In this document: positions 18,295 through 27,600 of the stretch, piece after piece
Layout: every line of letters starts with the position of its first letter
Numbering within the stretch: position 1 is the first letter of the stretch
DNA from: JAAFIP01 sp963775085
GTDB lineage: Bacteria; Pseudomonadota; Gammaproteobacteria; Burkholderiales; Burkholderiaceae_C
DNA: 64,000 nucleotides
Reading direction: 5' to 3'
NCBI GenBank assembly: GCA_963775085.1
Contig: CAVZHO010000002.1
Coordinates: 1 to 64,000, forward strand
Program-made: the position numbers and the translations under genes
Notes under the pieces: model-generated
What the model was told of the DNA's origin: nothing
The model's input: only the letters and a program-made list of their open reading frames with translations
Databases searched by the model: none

Positions 18295-19557
18295 TTAGCC
18301 ACCCCGACGCATCATGTCGAAGAACTCGGAGTTGTTCTTGGTGGCCTTCATGTTTTTGAGCATGAGTTCCATGGACTCGATTTCGTCCATGTTGAACATG
18401 AATTGGCGCAGGATGCGGGTTTTTTGCAACACTTCAGGCGAGAGCAGGAGTTCTTCGCGGCGGGTGCCGGATTTGTTCAGTTCGATCGATGGGAAAACAC
18501 GCTTTTCGTACAGGCGGCGGCTCAAATGCACCTCGGAGTTGCCCGTTCCCTTGAATTCTTCAAAAATCACGTCATCCATACGGCTGCCGGTATCGACCAA
18601 CGCCGTGGCAATGATGGTGAGCGAGCCGCCTTCTTCCACGTTACGCGCCGCGCCAAAAAAGCGCTTGGGGCGCTGCATGGCATTGGTGTCGATACCGCCC
18701 GAGCCGATCTTGCCGCTGCTGGGCATGACGTTGTTGTACGCACGCGCCAGCCGCGTGATGGAGTCGAGCAAAATTACCACATCTTTTTTCAGCTCGACCA
18801 GGCGCTTGGCGCGCTCGATCACCATCTCGGCCACATGCACATGGCGTGCGGCGGGCTCATCAAAGGTGGAGGCAATCACTTCACCCTTGACAGTGCGCTG
18901 CATCTCGGTCACTTCTTCCGGGCGCTCGTCCACCAGCAGCACCATCATGTGCACATCGGGGTGGTTGGCGGTGATGGCGTGGGCGATGTGCTGCATCATC
19001 ACCGTCTTGCCACTCTTGGGTGAGGCAACGATCAGGGCGCGCTGGCCCTTACCGATGGGGGCAATCAGGTCAATGACACGGCCCGTGATGTTTTCCTCAC
19101 TCTTGATATCGCGCTCGAGCTTCATCTGTACTTTGGGGAACAGCGGTGTCAGGTTTTCAAACATCACCTTGTGTTTGTTGCTGTCGGGCGAGTCGCCGTT
19201 GACTTTGTCCAGCTTGTTAAGCGCAAAGTAGCGCTCGCCGTCTTTGGGCGTGCGTACTTCGCCTTCGATCATGTCGCCGGTGTGAAGGTTAAACCGGCGC
19301 ACCTGGCTGGGACTGATGTAGATGTCGTCCGTGCTGGCGGTAAAGCTGGTATCCAGGCTGCGCAGAAAGCCGAAACCATCGGGTAAAATTTCCAACACTC
19401 CATCGGCAACGATTTGCTCTCCGGCTTTGGCACGCTTTTTGATAATGGCAAACATGAGTTCTTGCTTGCGCATGCGGCCCGTGTTTTCGATTTCGAGTTC
19501 TTCGGCCTGCTTGAGAACTTCGGATACGTGGAGGGCTTTGAGTTCGTTAAGATGCAT
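18295..19557 (-). CDS. rho: Transcription termination factor Rho
   Basis: 420 residues, typical length. The N-terminal helical domain (MHLNELKALHVSEVLKQAEE) is followed by the cold-shock-like RNA-binding part (GVLEILPDGFGFLRSLDTSF). The Walker A motif is SPKSGKTVM and Walker B is VVILLDSITRLAR. The Q-loop/R-loop region KIGSGGIDTNAM and the C-terminal DMMRRGG are standard. The hexameric RNA helicase ends untranslated transcripts. The 195 bp upstream region holds a palindromic leader segment. Confidence 0.98.
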   Translation of the reverse strand: MHLNELKALHVSEVLKQAEELEIENTGRMRKQELMFAIIKKRAKAGEQIVADGVLEILPDGFGFLRSLDTSFTASTDDIYISPSQVRRFNLHTGDMIEGEVRTPKDGERYFALNKLDKVNGDSPDSNKHKVMFENLTPLFPKVQMKLERDIKSEENITGRVIDLIAPIGKGQRALIVASPKSGKTVMMQHIAHAITANHPDVHMMVLLVDERPEEVTEMQRTVKGEVIASTFDEPAARHVHVAEMVIERAKRLVELKKDVVILLDSITRLARAYNNVMPSSGKIGSGGIDTNAMQRPKRFFGAARNVEEGGSLTIIATALVDTGSRMDDVIFEEFKGTGNSEVHLSRRLYEKRVFPSIELNKSGTRREELLLSPEVLQKTRILRQFMFNMDEIESMELMLKNMKATKNNSEFFDMMRRGG

Positions 19558-19591
19558 AAGAGCAACCAGTTTGTAAGTAGTGGGGAGTGTT

Positions 19592-19622
19592 GGTAGCGCG
19601 CTACGCGCTACGACGAGCTACC
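19592..19622 (-). other. Palindromic hairpin in the rho leader / intergenic region
   Basis: GGTAGC at 19592-19597 pairs with GCTACC at 19617-19622, and inside is the 12 bp palindrome GTAGCGCGCTAC (19593-19604). The same 12-mer occurs twice in the right-hand R2 element. Otherwise the 195 bp between rho and the divergent kinase-like gene shows no gene. Confidence 0.6.
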
Positions 19623-19752
19623 TCAAAAAAGGCAGTCAAGATTTATCAGCATCTTACACAGAAGTGCGAATGCAAGTTATTATAGCTTCATGGCGAAAAC
19701 TAACACAAACGTTTGTAGTCTACAGTAATGGCATCTTGATCAGGCTTATATA

Positions 19753-21021
19753 GTGCAAAATTTTGTTCAGTCCTTGGCAAACGCCGTCACCCGCAGTGAC
19801 GAGCAACGCCGTAACGCAGCCGCAGAGAAATCTGCGCCTGTGAGGCATCTATATGTCAAGCCGGGTACTAAAGTGCCCAGTGCCGCTCCTGCTGCGCCTG
19901 CGGCAGGGCAGGTGATACCCGCTGCTGAGGGTGCACAAGCCGCTGCTGGCCATACCCTGCACCCAGAAATTTTAGGCACCATTGGGGAAGAGTTTTCTCA
20001 GCACCTGACCAATGCCATGGAGATGGTGGACTATGTGGTGGCCAATCCCCGCAGTCTGGCTGCCAACTTGACGCAAACCCATTTCCTGCTCGATAGCCTG
20101 CGCCGCAAGGGCATGGCTTTGCAGCAGATATCGCGCCTGGCGCAAAACCGGGTGCGCCAGTCGCATGAAAAACTTTCCTTGCCACAGGTAGCCCAGGGAG
20201 TGCTGGACGAACGTCAGGCCGAATTCGCCGCCATGGGCATGGTGGTGAACACGCGCTACAAGCCCGTGGATATCATTGTCGACCCGGGTCTACTGGTCAG
20301 CCTGATTGTGGGTGCGCTGGACTGGGTGACCGAGTTTGGCAGCGTGGTGCGCATGGACACCAGCATGAAAAACTGGCCCCAGCATGGCGTGCTGAGCTTT
20401 ACCGCTGCCCAGGGCGTGCGCACCCAGGCCGACATAGACCGTAACGCAGCCGTAAACCAGTCGATTGCCTGGCATTTATTGCAACAGATTGCGCAGGCCA
20501 TGGGTGTGGGGTTGGAGATGGACGAAACAGTGACCAAACGCAGTTTGACCATCGAGTTCCCGCGCACCGTTGTGGCGCTGGAGGGCATGACCATCATGGA
20601 GATGGATGCAGGCCCCAGCAATAGCAGTTTTGGCACAGTCAATTCCAACTTTATCGCCGGCTTGCAGGTGCTGTTGATCTCGGCCGACTATGCTTTCATC
20701 AACCAGGTGCGCGATATCTGCAAGTCCATGAGCCTGCGTTTTGAGCAGGCACCCAGTGTAGAGAAGGCCGAGCGTATGTGCGAGCAGCAGGTGCCGCACC
20801 TGATCGTTTGTGAAGAAACTCTGTGCGACGAGCGCTACGATGCGTTACTGGAGGATTTGCAACGCCACACGCCAGGTTTCCCCACCATTTTGGTGAGCGA
20901 TGACAGCCATGGGTTTGAGTTTTCTGACTGGTCGGGCAACAGCAAGTCGCGCGTCTCGCGTGCACAAATTGCAGAGCAATTGCCAGGTGCGATGACGATT
21001 GAGCTGACACGCACTATCTAG
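19753..21021 (+). CDS. Histidine-kinase-like protein with degenerate ATPase and pseudo-receiver
   Basis: 422 residues from GTG. After a disordered Ala/Pro region (about 25-65) comes a helical pair resembling a dimerisation/phosphotransfer domain (HPEILGTIGEEFSQHLTNAM...). Residues about 165-255 resemble a GHKL ATPase fold in length and pattern (ALDWVTEFGSVV, HLLQQIAQAMGVGLEMDE), but clear N and G boxes are missing. Residues about 290-420 look like a receiver domain (LQVLLISADYAFINQVRD, PHLIVCEETL, TILVSDD) lacking the usual acidic pair at the first strand. I therefore see a divergent two-component relative, probably a regulatory scaffold. No transmembrane segment. Monocistronic, between rho and trxA. 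Confidence 0.6.
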   Translation: MQNFVQSLANAVTRSDEQRRNAAAEKSAPVRHLYVKPGTKVPSAAPAAPAAGQVIPAAEGAQAAAGHTLHPEILGTIGEEFSQHLTNAMEMVDYVVANPRSLAANLTQTHFLLDSLRRKGMALQQISRLAQNRVRQSHEKLSLPQVAQGVLDERQAEFAAMGMVVNTRYKPVDIIVDPGLLVSLIVGALDWVTEFGSVVRMDTSMKNWPQHGVLSFTAAQGVRTQADIDRNAAVNQSIAWHLLQQIAQAMGVGLEMDETVTKRSLTIEFPRTVVALEGMTIMEMDAGPSNSSFGTVNSNFIAGLQVLLISADYAFINQVRDICKSMSLRFEQAPSVEKAERMCEQQVPHLIVCEETLCDERYDALLEDLQRHTPGFPTILVSDDSHGFEFSDWSGNSKSRVSRAQIAEQLPGAMTIELTRTI

Positions 21022-21049
21022 TGCGTCTAGTGCTTCTGGCGCGGGCTTT

Positions 21050-21382
21050 TTAGGCCAGTTGCTGGTCAATAAAAGCGGTCAACTGCGATTTGCTCATGGC
21101 GCCCACTTTGGTGGCCGCCAGTTGCCCATCCTTGAAAATCATCAAGGTAGGAATACCGCGAATGCCAAACTTACCGGGCACATCGCGGTTCTCGTCCACA
21201 TTCATCTTGGCTATTTGCAGCTTGTCACCATAGGCGCTGGCCACTTCGTCCAAAATCGGGGCAATCATCTTGCAGGGGCCGCACCACTCGGCCCAGTAGT
21301 CCACCAACACGGGTTTTTTGGATTGCAATACGTCGGCTTCGAAGGACGCATCGGATACATGTTTAATTAAATCGCTGGCCAT
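21050..21382 (-). CDS. trxA: Thioredoxin 1
   Basis: 110 residues, exact family length. The redox site is AEWCGPCKMIAPIL, with the cis-proline segment GIRGIPTLMIFKDG. A GGAG ribosome-binding site precedes ATG. A cytoplasmic dithiol reductant for ribonucleotide reductase, PAPS reductase and others. Confidence 0.97.
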   Translation of the reverse strand: MASDLIKHVSDASFEADVLQSKKPVLVDYWAEWCGPCKMIAPILDEVASAYGDKLQIAKMNVDENRDVPGKFGIRGIPTLMIFKDGQLAATKVGAMSKSQLTAFIDQQLA

Positions 21383-21522
21383 GGTGGTTACTCCGTGCTG
21401 GGCTGAGGGGGTGAAAATTTCAAGTGCTGCGGATCCGCATTTGTGTGCAGATACCGCTACAGTGTGGGCATTGTGACAGAAAGCAAGAGGGCAGGCTGGG
21501 CAGCGCGCGGCCCAAGCAGGCT

Positions 21523-24243
21523 ATGGCCGTGAAAGATAAAAACCAATCAGCAGACTTGAACACGCCTGACCGTGTCGATGGGCAGGGACACGCCGATGCC
21601 CAGGGGGATGTGCTTGCCAGCTCAACCGCGCAAGCAACCCTATGGAAAGCGCTGTGGGCGCAGGTGACGGCCCATATGCAGCACGTGCAGGCGCATCCGG
21701 CCCGCACCGTGGTGCTGCTGCCATTTTTTCAGCTCCAAACGGTCGCACGCGCCAGCGCACGAACGCACTGGCCCAGCGGTTTTGCGCCACGGCTGGAGAC
21801 CACCCAAAGCTGGTGCCAGCGGGTAGGACAATTTGTGCCCAACCAGTGGGATATTCGTTTTGATGTGGCGCTCGATAGCCTGTGCGCCAGCGCGTGGCTG
21901 CAACGCGCGGGTTTGGCGGCGCAGGCCAGCATGCTGGGCAACGTACTGGTGCAAACTGCCCACCAGCTCGGCAGTGTGGTGGCCGCCGTAGCCCCAGCGC
22001 AGCGCAACGCCTGGGCAGACCAGGCGCGCGCCAATGCGCTGCCCGCACTAGATCGCCTGGGCAGCAACCCCTTGATGTACGAAGAGGCGGTCGCCCGCAT
22101 AGCCTTGGAGTGGGCGGTAGCCTCGCGCTACGCCACCGACGTGTTGTTTGAGCCTGCGCAGCGCAGTGCCATGGATGCCTTGGTCATCGTGCCGGGTTTG
22201 CAGGGCAATCCCTTGGCGCAGGCCTTGGCGGCGCACTGGGCGGATATCAGCTGCTGTGCTACCTGGCCAGATGCCTCAACCCCCAGTCATGTCGTGCTGC
22301 ACAAAGCAGAGCATGGCCATGACGAAGCCGACCGCGCTGCTGCCTGCGTGCTGCACCACATCGCCCAAGGCCGCGTGCCAGTGGCGTTGGCTGCGGTTGA
22401 CCGCGGCACCACGCGGCGCATCAGCGCGACCTTGCATTTGCAGGGCATCAGCCTGGTAGACGAGACCGGCTGGAAGCTCTCCACCACGCGCGCCGCGGCC
22501 AGTGTGATGGCACTGCTTCGCGCCGCGCGTTGGCGTGCATGGGGACAGGGGCAGGACGATGCCTTGCTGGACTGGCTCAAGAACACCAGTGCCCACACTG
22601 CGCAAGTGGATGCGCTGGAGCGCCTGCTACGCAAGCCCAACACGCCTAAAGCTATTTTGAATAAAGCGCAAGAAGCTATTACTTTTGTAGCTGCAGTTGA
22701 TTGTGTGGAGACCGAAGAGCACGTTGTGGCTTTCGATGCCGGGCTGGCAATGCAGCCGCCGTCTTCCAATCCAGACACTGCTTTGGCACCCGTCATGTCG
22801 ATAGAAGCGCTACTCACCAGTCTGCGCCGCCCGCGCGCCATCAGTGCCTGGCTTGCCAGCCTGCAAAGCGCCTTGCAAAGCAGTGGCCAGTGGGCGGCAC
22901 TGTTGGCCGACAGTGCGGGGCGCGACTGTATGGAGGCCTTGCATATCTTGCAAGCAGACCAATTAGCAAGCTATACCCAAGCACTGAGCTTGGCGGAATT
23001 TACCGCGTGGGTCACCGAATGCCTGGAGAACGCCAGTTTCAAGCCCGCGAGCGCCCAGCCCGCAGAGGCGGCGCAGGTGGTGGTACTGCCGCTGGCGCAG
23101 GTGCTAGCCAGGCCCTTTGCCGCCATGGTGGCAGCCGGGGCCGACGAGCAGCGTCTGCCTGCCTCGCCCGAACCCCAAGGCAGTTGGACTGCCGCGCAGC
23201 GGCAAGCCTTGGGCCTACCCAGCCGCGAGGCCTTGGCGCAGGAGCAGCAGCGCGTGTGGGATTGCGCCATGGGCGTGCCAAGGGTCGATGTGCTGTGGCG
23301 CAGCGCCGAGGGTGAGCAAAGCTTGCAGCCCAGCCCGTTGCTGCAGCGCTGGGCTTTGGCGCAAAGCGCGCAAGGCCTGCCAGTCAAGCAGGGCGATGAT
23401 CCACGCCAGCCTAGCCAGCTTGCCGCCCACCCCACGCTGGCCCCGCTGCCCACTGCTGGCACGCTGCGGGTGAAAAGCATGTCGGCCAGCAGCTATGGCG
23501 ACCTGCGCACCTGCCCCTATCGCTTTTTTGCGCTACGCCTGCTGGGCCTGCAAGACGCACCCGAGCTGGACACCGAGATCGACAAACGCGACTTTGGCAG
23601 TTGGCTGCACAGCGTGCTGGGCGAGTTTCACACCCGGCGTAAAGCCATGGCGACTGTGCCTAACACCAGCCAGGATGCCGCGCTGCTAGACCAGTGCGCC
23701 ACCGACCAACGCATGATGGACAGCGGTTTTATCCCCTTCGCCGCCGCCTGGCCACAGGTGCGGGACAGCTACCTCACCTGGCTGGCGCAGCACGAGGCCG
23801 AGGGTTGGCAGTTTGACCAGGCCGAGCTGGAGGCCAAACGCGCGCACGAGGGCATTGAACTGGTTGGCAGGCTGGATCGGGTAGACCGCCTGGCGCGTGG
23901 CCCCATGGCTGGCATGGCCTATGTGCTGGACTACAAAACCGAGAGCACGCAGGCCAGCAAAGAGCGAGTGAAAAACCCACTGGAAGACACCCAATTGGCC
24001 TTCTACGCGGCGCTCCTGGGCGAGGACGACATCCACGCCGCCTATGTGAACGTGGCCGAGCGCGAATGCAAAATCACGCCGCAGGCCGAGGTGATGGCCG
24101 CGCGCGATGCGCTGCTGGACGGTATCACGCAAGACGTAGCGCGCATCCACGCAGGCCAGGCTATGCCCGCGTTGGGCGAGGGTGCGGCGTGTGAGTATTG
24201 CGCGGCGCGTGGGTTGTGCCGCAAAGACATGTGGGCGATTTGA
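21523..24243 (+). CDS. addB: AddB-like nuclease subunit of a helicase-nuclease complex
   Basis: About 906 residues from ATG at 21523 (MAVKDKNQSADLN); an in-frame GTG at 21424 would add 33 residues of low quality. The N-terminal two thirds resembles the inactive helicase half of AddB. The C-terminal PD-(D/E)XK nuclease has YVLDYKTES as its catalytic strand. An iron-sulphur staple is predicted from TCPYRFFALRLLGL and CEYCAARGLCRKDMW, which supply four cysteines. With the downstream AddA homologue it should resect double-strand ends for recombination. A divergent R1 copy lies in frame at 22649-22693. The two genes are separated by an unusual 453 bp non-coding stretch with two large hairpins. Confidence 0.82.
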   Translation: MAVKDKNQSADLNTPDRVDGQGHADAQGDVLASSTAQATLWKALWAQVTAHMQHVQAHPARTVVLLPFFQLQTVARASARTHWPSGFAPRLETTQSWCQRVGQFVPNQWDIRFDVALDSLCASAWLQRAGLAAQASMLGNVLVQTAHQLGSVVAAVAPAQRNAWADQARANALPALDRLGSNPLMYEEAVARIALEWAVASRYATDVLFEPAQRSAMDALVIVPGLQGNPLAQALAAHWADISCCATWPDASTPSHVVLHKAEHGHDEADRAAACVLHHIAQGRVPVALAAVDRGTTRRISATLHLQGISLVDETGWKLSTTRAAASVMALLRAARWRAWGQGQDDALLDWLKNTSAHTAQVDALERLLRKPNTPKAILNKAQEAITFVAAVDCVETEEHVVAFDAGLAMQPPSSNPDTALAPVMSIEALLTSLRRPRAISAWLASLQSALQSSGQWAALLADSAGRDCMEALHILQADQLASYTQALSLAEFTAWVTECLENASFKPASAQPAEAAQVVVLPLAQVLARPFAAMVAAGADEQRLPASPEPQGSWTAAQRQALGLPSREALAQEQQRVWDCAMGVPRVDVLWRSAEGEQSLQPSPLLQRWALAQSAQGLPVKQGDDPRQPSQLAAHPTLAPLPTAGTLRVKSMSASSYGDLRTCPYRFFALRLLGLQDAPELDTEIDKRDFGSWLHSVLGEFHTRRKAMATVPNTSQDAALLDQCATDQRMMDSGFIPFAAAWPQVRDSYLTWLAQHEAEGWQFDQAELEAKRAHEGIELVGRLDRVDRLARGPMAGMAYVLDYKTESTQASKERVKNPLEDTQLAFYAALLGEDDIHAAYVNVAERECKITPQAEVMAARDALLDGITQDVARIHAGQAMPALGEGAACEYCAARGLCRKDMWAI
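22649..22693 (+). repeat. R1 element, divergent/partial copy c inside addB
   Basis: GCGCAAGAAGCTATTACTT and TTGTAGC match the right half of R1, while the left AGTCC half is not recognisable. It is read in frame as KAQEAITFVA. Confidence 0.5.
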
Positions 24244-24321
24244 CAATGACTATGGACGTTTTATCACTGGTTGCAGAAAATGGTTCACTCTACCTGTTTC
24301 GGGCATTGGCTTCGCGGGGCA

Positions 24322-24418
24322 CTGCCTGCGGTGCACTCAGCTACGCGGCTGTCCTCCGTGGCGGCTTATGGCCGCCAACTCCCCCTTTATGCCGCTACGC
24401 TGAGTGCACCGCAGGCAG
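24322..24418 (+). repeat. R3 hairpin 1: 57 bp conserved core in 20 bp perfect arms
   Basis: The left arm 24322-24341 (CTGCCTGCGGTGCACTCAGC) is perfectly complementary to 24399-24418. The core 24342-24398 contains GGCTGTCCTCCGTGGCGGC and CTCCCCCTTTATGCCGC. It matches the core of hairpin 2 in the opposite orientation at 50 of 57 positions by eye. Confidence 0.85.
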
Positions 24419-24470
24419 CGACTTGCTAAGGTGGGAGGAAATCAGCCGAGTGAGTTTCTGCCGTTCGCAG

Positions 24471-24573
24471 CCCCGGCGCTTGGGTTGGGTAGCGCAGCGG
24501 CATAAAGGGGGAGGCGGCGGCCCTAGGCCGCCCCGGAGGACAGCCGCGGAGCTACCCAACCCAAGTGCCGGGG
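24471..24573 (-). repeat. R3 hairpin 2: same 57 bp core, different arms
   Basis: The 23 bp arms 24471-24493 and 24551-24573 pair with one wobble (inner part TTGGGTTGGGTAGC). The core 24494-24550 is the reverse complement of the hairpin 1 core with about seven substitutions. The arms have no similarity to those of hairpin 1. The stretch 24244-24696 contains no credible gene. Confidence 0.85.
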
Positions 24574-24696
24574 CGAGCACAGCAAGCCCAATTGGCCCGG
24601 TGAGTAGATCACAGCACATCAGAGCACAACACCTAACAGCACCAGGAGCATCAACAGCACAAGTCCTCCATTGGCAAACCCTGGCGGATCTATGCC

Positions 24697-27600
24697 ATGA
24701 GTGAACAAAAGCCAGATCAGCACGGCACGCCACCGCAAGCCGCCTACGCCCACAACGGCCAGCCCTGCACGCGTGAGGCCTTCTACGCCATGGCCTGCGA
24801 CCCACAGCGCAACGTGGTGGTGCAAGCTTGCGCAGGTGCGGGCAAAACCTGGATGCTGGTGTCGCGCATCTTGCGTGCGCTGCTGAACGCGCAAGGCGCA
24901 GAGGCGCTAGCACCACACACCATCCTAGCTATCACCTTCACCAAAAAAGCCGCAGGCGAGATGCGCCAACGCCTGCAAGAGTGGCTGGAGCAATTTGCCA
25001 TGGCGGATGACGCTACCTTGGCGCAAGAGCTCATTCACCGAGGAATTTCCAGTCAAATAGCCTTAGAGTCCTTGTCGCATGGACGTAAGCAGCTATCAAA
25101 TTTATATCAATCGTTATTAGAGTCGGGCCGCAGCGTGCAGATCCGCACCTTTCACAGTTGGTTTGCCGCCCTCCTGCGCAGCGCCCCGTTGGCGGTGCTG
25201 GAGCAACTCGGGCTGCCCACCAATTACGAGTTGCTGGAAGACGACAGCCAAGCTACCGCCCAGGTGTGGCGGCGCTTCTACGATGCGCTGCAAGCCAGCG
25301 ACACCCTGCGTGCCACGTACTTTGAGACGGTAGCCGCGCATGGCCGCAGCAATGTGGACAAAGCATTGGGCAGCGCGTTGGACAAACGGGTGGAGTTTGG
25401 CCTGGCCGATGCGGCGGGCGTGGTGGAGGGCAGCATCCGTCCGTTTGATGTGGTGTACCCAGAGTTTGCAGGCTTGGCCGCGCCGCTGGACATCTTTGCG
25501 CCAGATAGTCCACAGCGTCAGCTTCTGAACAAGGCTGCAAAAACCTTGGGCCGGTATGACGGTGCCATTCCGCAAAAAGCCGCCAGCCAGTTAGAGCTGG
25601 CTCTGACAGAAAACAATCTCGCTGACGCCTTGACAGCACTGCTCACCCAAGCGGGCACCGCCCGCAAGTTCAGCGACAAAATACCCGGCATCGATCAGGT
25701 GCGCAGCCTGCAAGAACTCTGCGTACGCATCAACGCCGCCGCACGTCAGCACGCCGCCTGGCAACACCAGCAGCGCATGGCTGAGCTCACCCGCGCGCTC
25801 ATCACCTGCTTTAGCGCGCTCAAACGCGAGCGCGCCTGGGTGGACATGGGCGATGTAGAGCGCGCCGCACTGCATCTGCTGTCCGACCCGGTGCTCTCAG
25901 GCTGGGTACAGCAGCGCCTGGACGCACAGATTCGTCACCTGCTGATTGACGAGTTTCAAGACACCAACCCGCTGCAATGGCAAGCGCTTCAAGCCTGGCT
26001 GTCGGGCTACGCGGGCGCGGGGCAGAGCGCGCCCAGCGTGTTTATCGTGGGCGACCCCAAGCAAAGCATTTACCGCTTCCGCCGCGCCGAGCCGCAGGTG
26101 TTTGTGGCGGCCACCGAGTTTGTCTGTGAGGCGCTGGGCGGTGTGGTGCTCAGTTGCGACCACACCCGGCGCAACGCGCAGGGCGTGCTGGCCGCCGTCA
26201 ATGGGGTGATGCAGGGCGCGGCGGCGCAGGGCTACGAAGGCTTTCGTCTCCACAGCACCGAGTCCAAAGAGGTGGGCAGCGTGCTGCGCTTGCCCCTGAT
26301 TGCGCGCGACGCGACGGACCTGGACGAACCCAGCACCGTATGGCGTGACACCCTGAGCATGGCGCGTGACGAGGCCGAGGAACACATCCGCACCCGCGAA
26401 TGCGCGCAAGCCGCCCGTTGGGTGGCGCAGCACATCGCCAGCGGCGTGCCTGCGGGGCAGGTGATGGTGCTGGCCCGCAAACGCGACCGGTTGCAGCGTA
26501 TGCGGGATGCCCTGCAAGCCTTGGGCATCGCCGCGCAGATCAGCGAAAAAACCCAGCTCATGGAGCACTGCGAGGTGCAAGACGTGGTGGCCCTGGTGGA
26601 AGCGATAGTCTCGCCCACGCACGACCTGGCCTTGGCGCGCGCTCTCAAGTCGCCGCTGTTTGGGGTGAGCGACGATCAGCTCATTGCCATTGCGCAAACC
26701 GCCCGGGCACAGCACTGCACCTGGTGGCAATCACTATCAAAAGAAGAGCTGCTTACGTCCACAGAGCATGGACTACAGCCGTATTTCATTCATAAAATAC
26801 AGCAAGACCTGCAAACCTGCCAACATTGGTTCGCCACCCTGCCACCGCACGACGCGCTGGCCGCGTTGTACCAGCACCGCGACGTCGTGGCGCGCTGCAT
26901 GGCCGCTGCGCCCAACAGCCAACGCGCCAGTGTGCAACTGCACCTGCAGGCCCTGCTGGTGATGGCACTGGATATGGACGGTGGCCGCTTCTTGACCCCC
27001 TACGCCTGGGTGCGCGCCCTCAAGTCCGGCGCGGCCCGCGCCCCGGCCACCACCCAGGTAGCTGGCGACGCGGTGCAACTGCTCACCGTGCACGGTGCCA
27101 AAGGCCTGGAGGCGCACACCGTGCTTTTGCTCGACACCAACGCCCAGGCCGAGAAGGCGCGCTTCATGGACGTGCTGATCGACTGGCCCGCCCAGCACAG
27201 CGCCCCCACCACCTTCGCCTTTTTAGCCACCGAATCCACGCCACCCGTCTGCGTCGCCCAGGCCTTGGCGCATGAGCAAGCCGCCCGCGCACGCGAGGAG
27301 ACCAACGCCCTCTACGTCGCCATGACCCGCGCCTGCGACACGCTGGCGCTGTCCGCCCACGAGGTGCGCACGCCCGACCCCAGCAACCCCTGGCAGCGTT
27401 TTGTGGCCTGCGAGGCCAGCCAAGGTGCCGGGTTGCTGCAAGACATAGAGCTGCAAGGCGCAGAACCGCTGGAATTGAGCGCAAAACCTGCGGAGACGCA
27501 CTTTACACTGCTAAATATGCCCATAGTCCCTGCCAGCAGGACGCGAGTAGCTATTAATAACGTAGCGTTTGAATCTGCAAAGCAGGCAACCGAAAGCGCA

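Noticed and set aside
24198..24704. 168-residue open frame spanning the addB-addA gap
   Set aside because: It runs through both R3 hairpins and overlaps the addB end; the translation is low-complexity and mirrors the inverted repeats.
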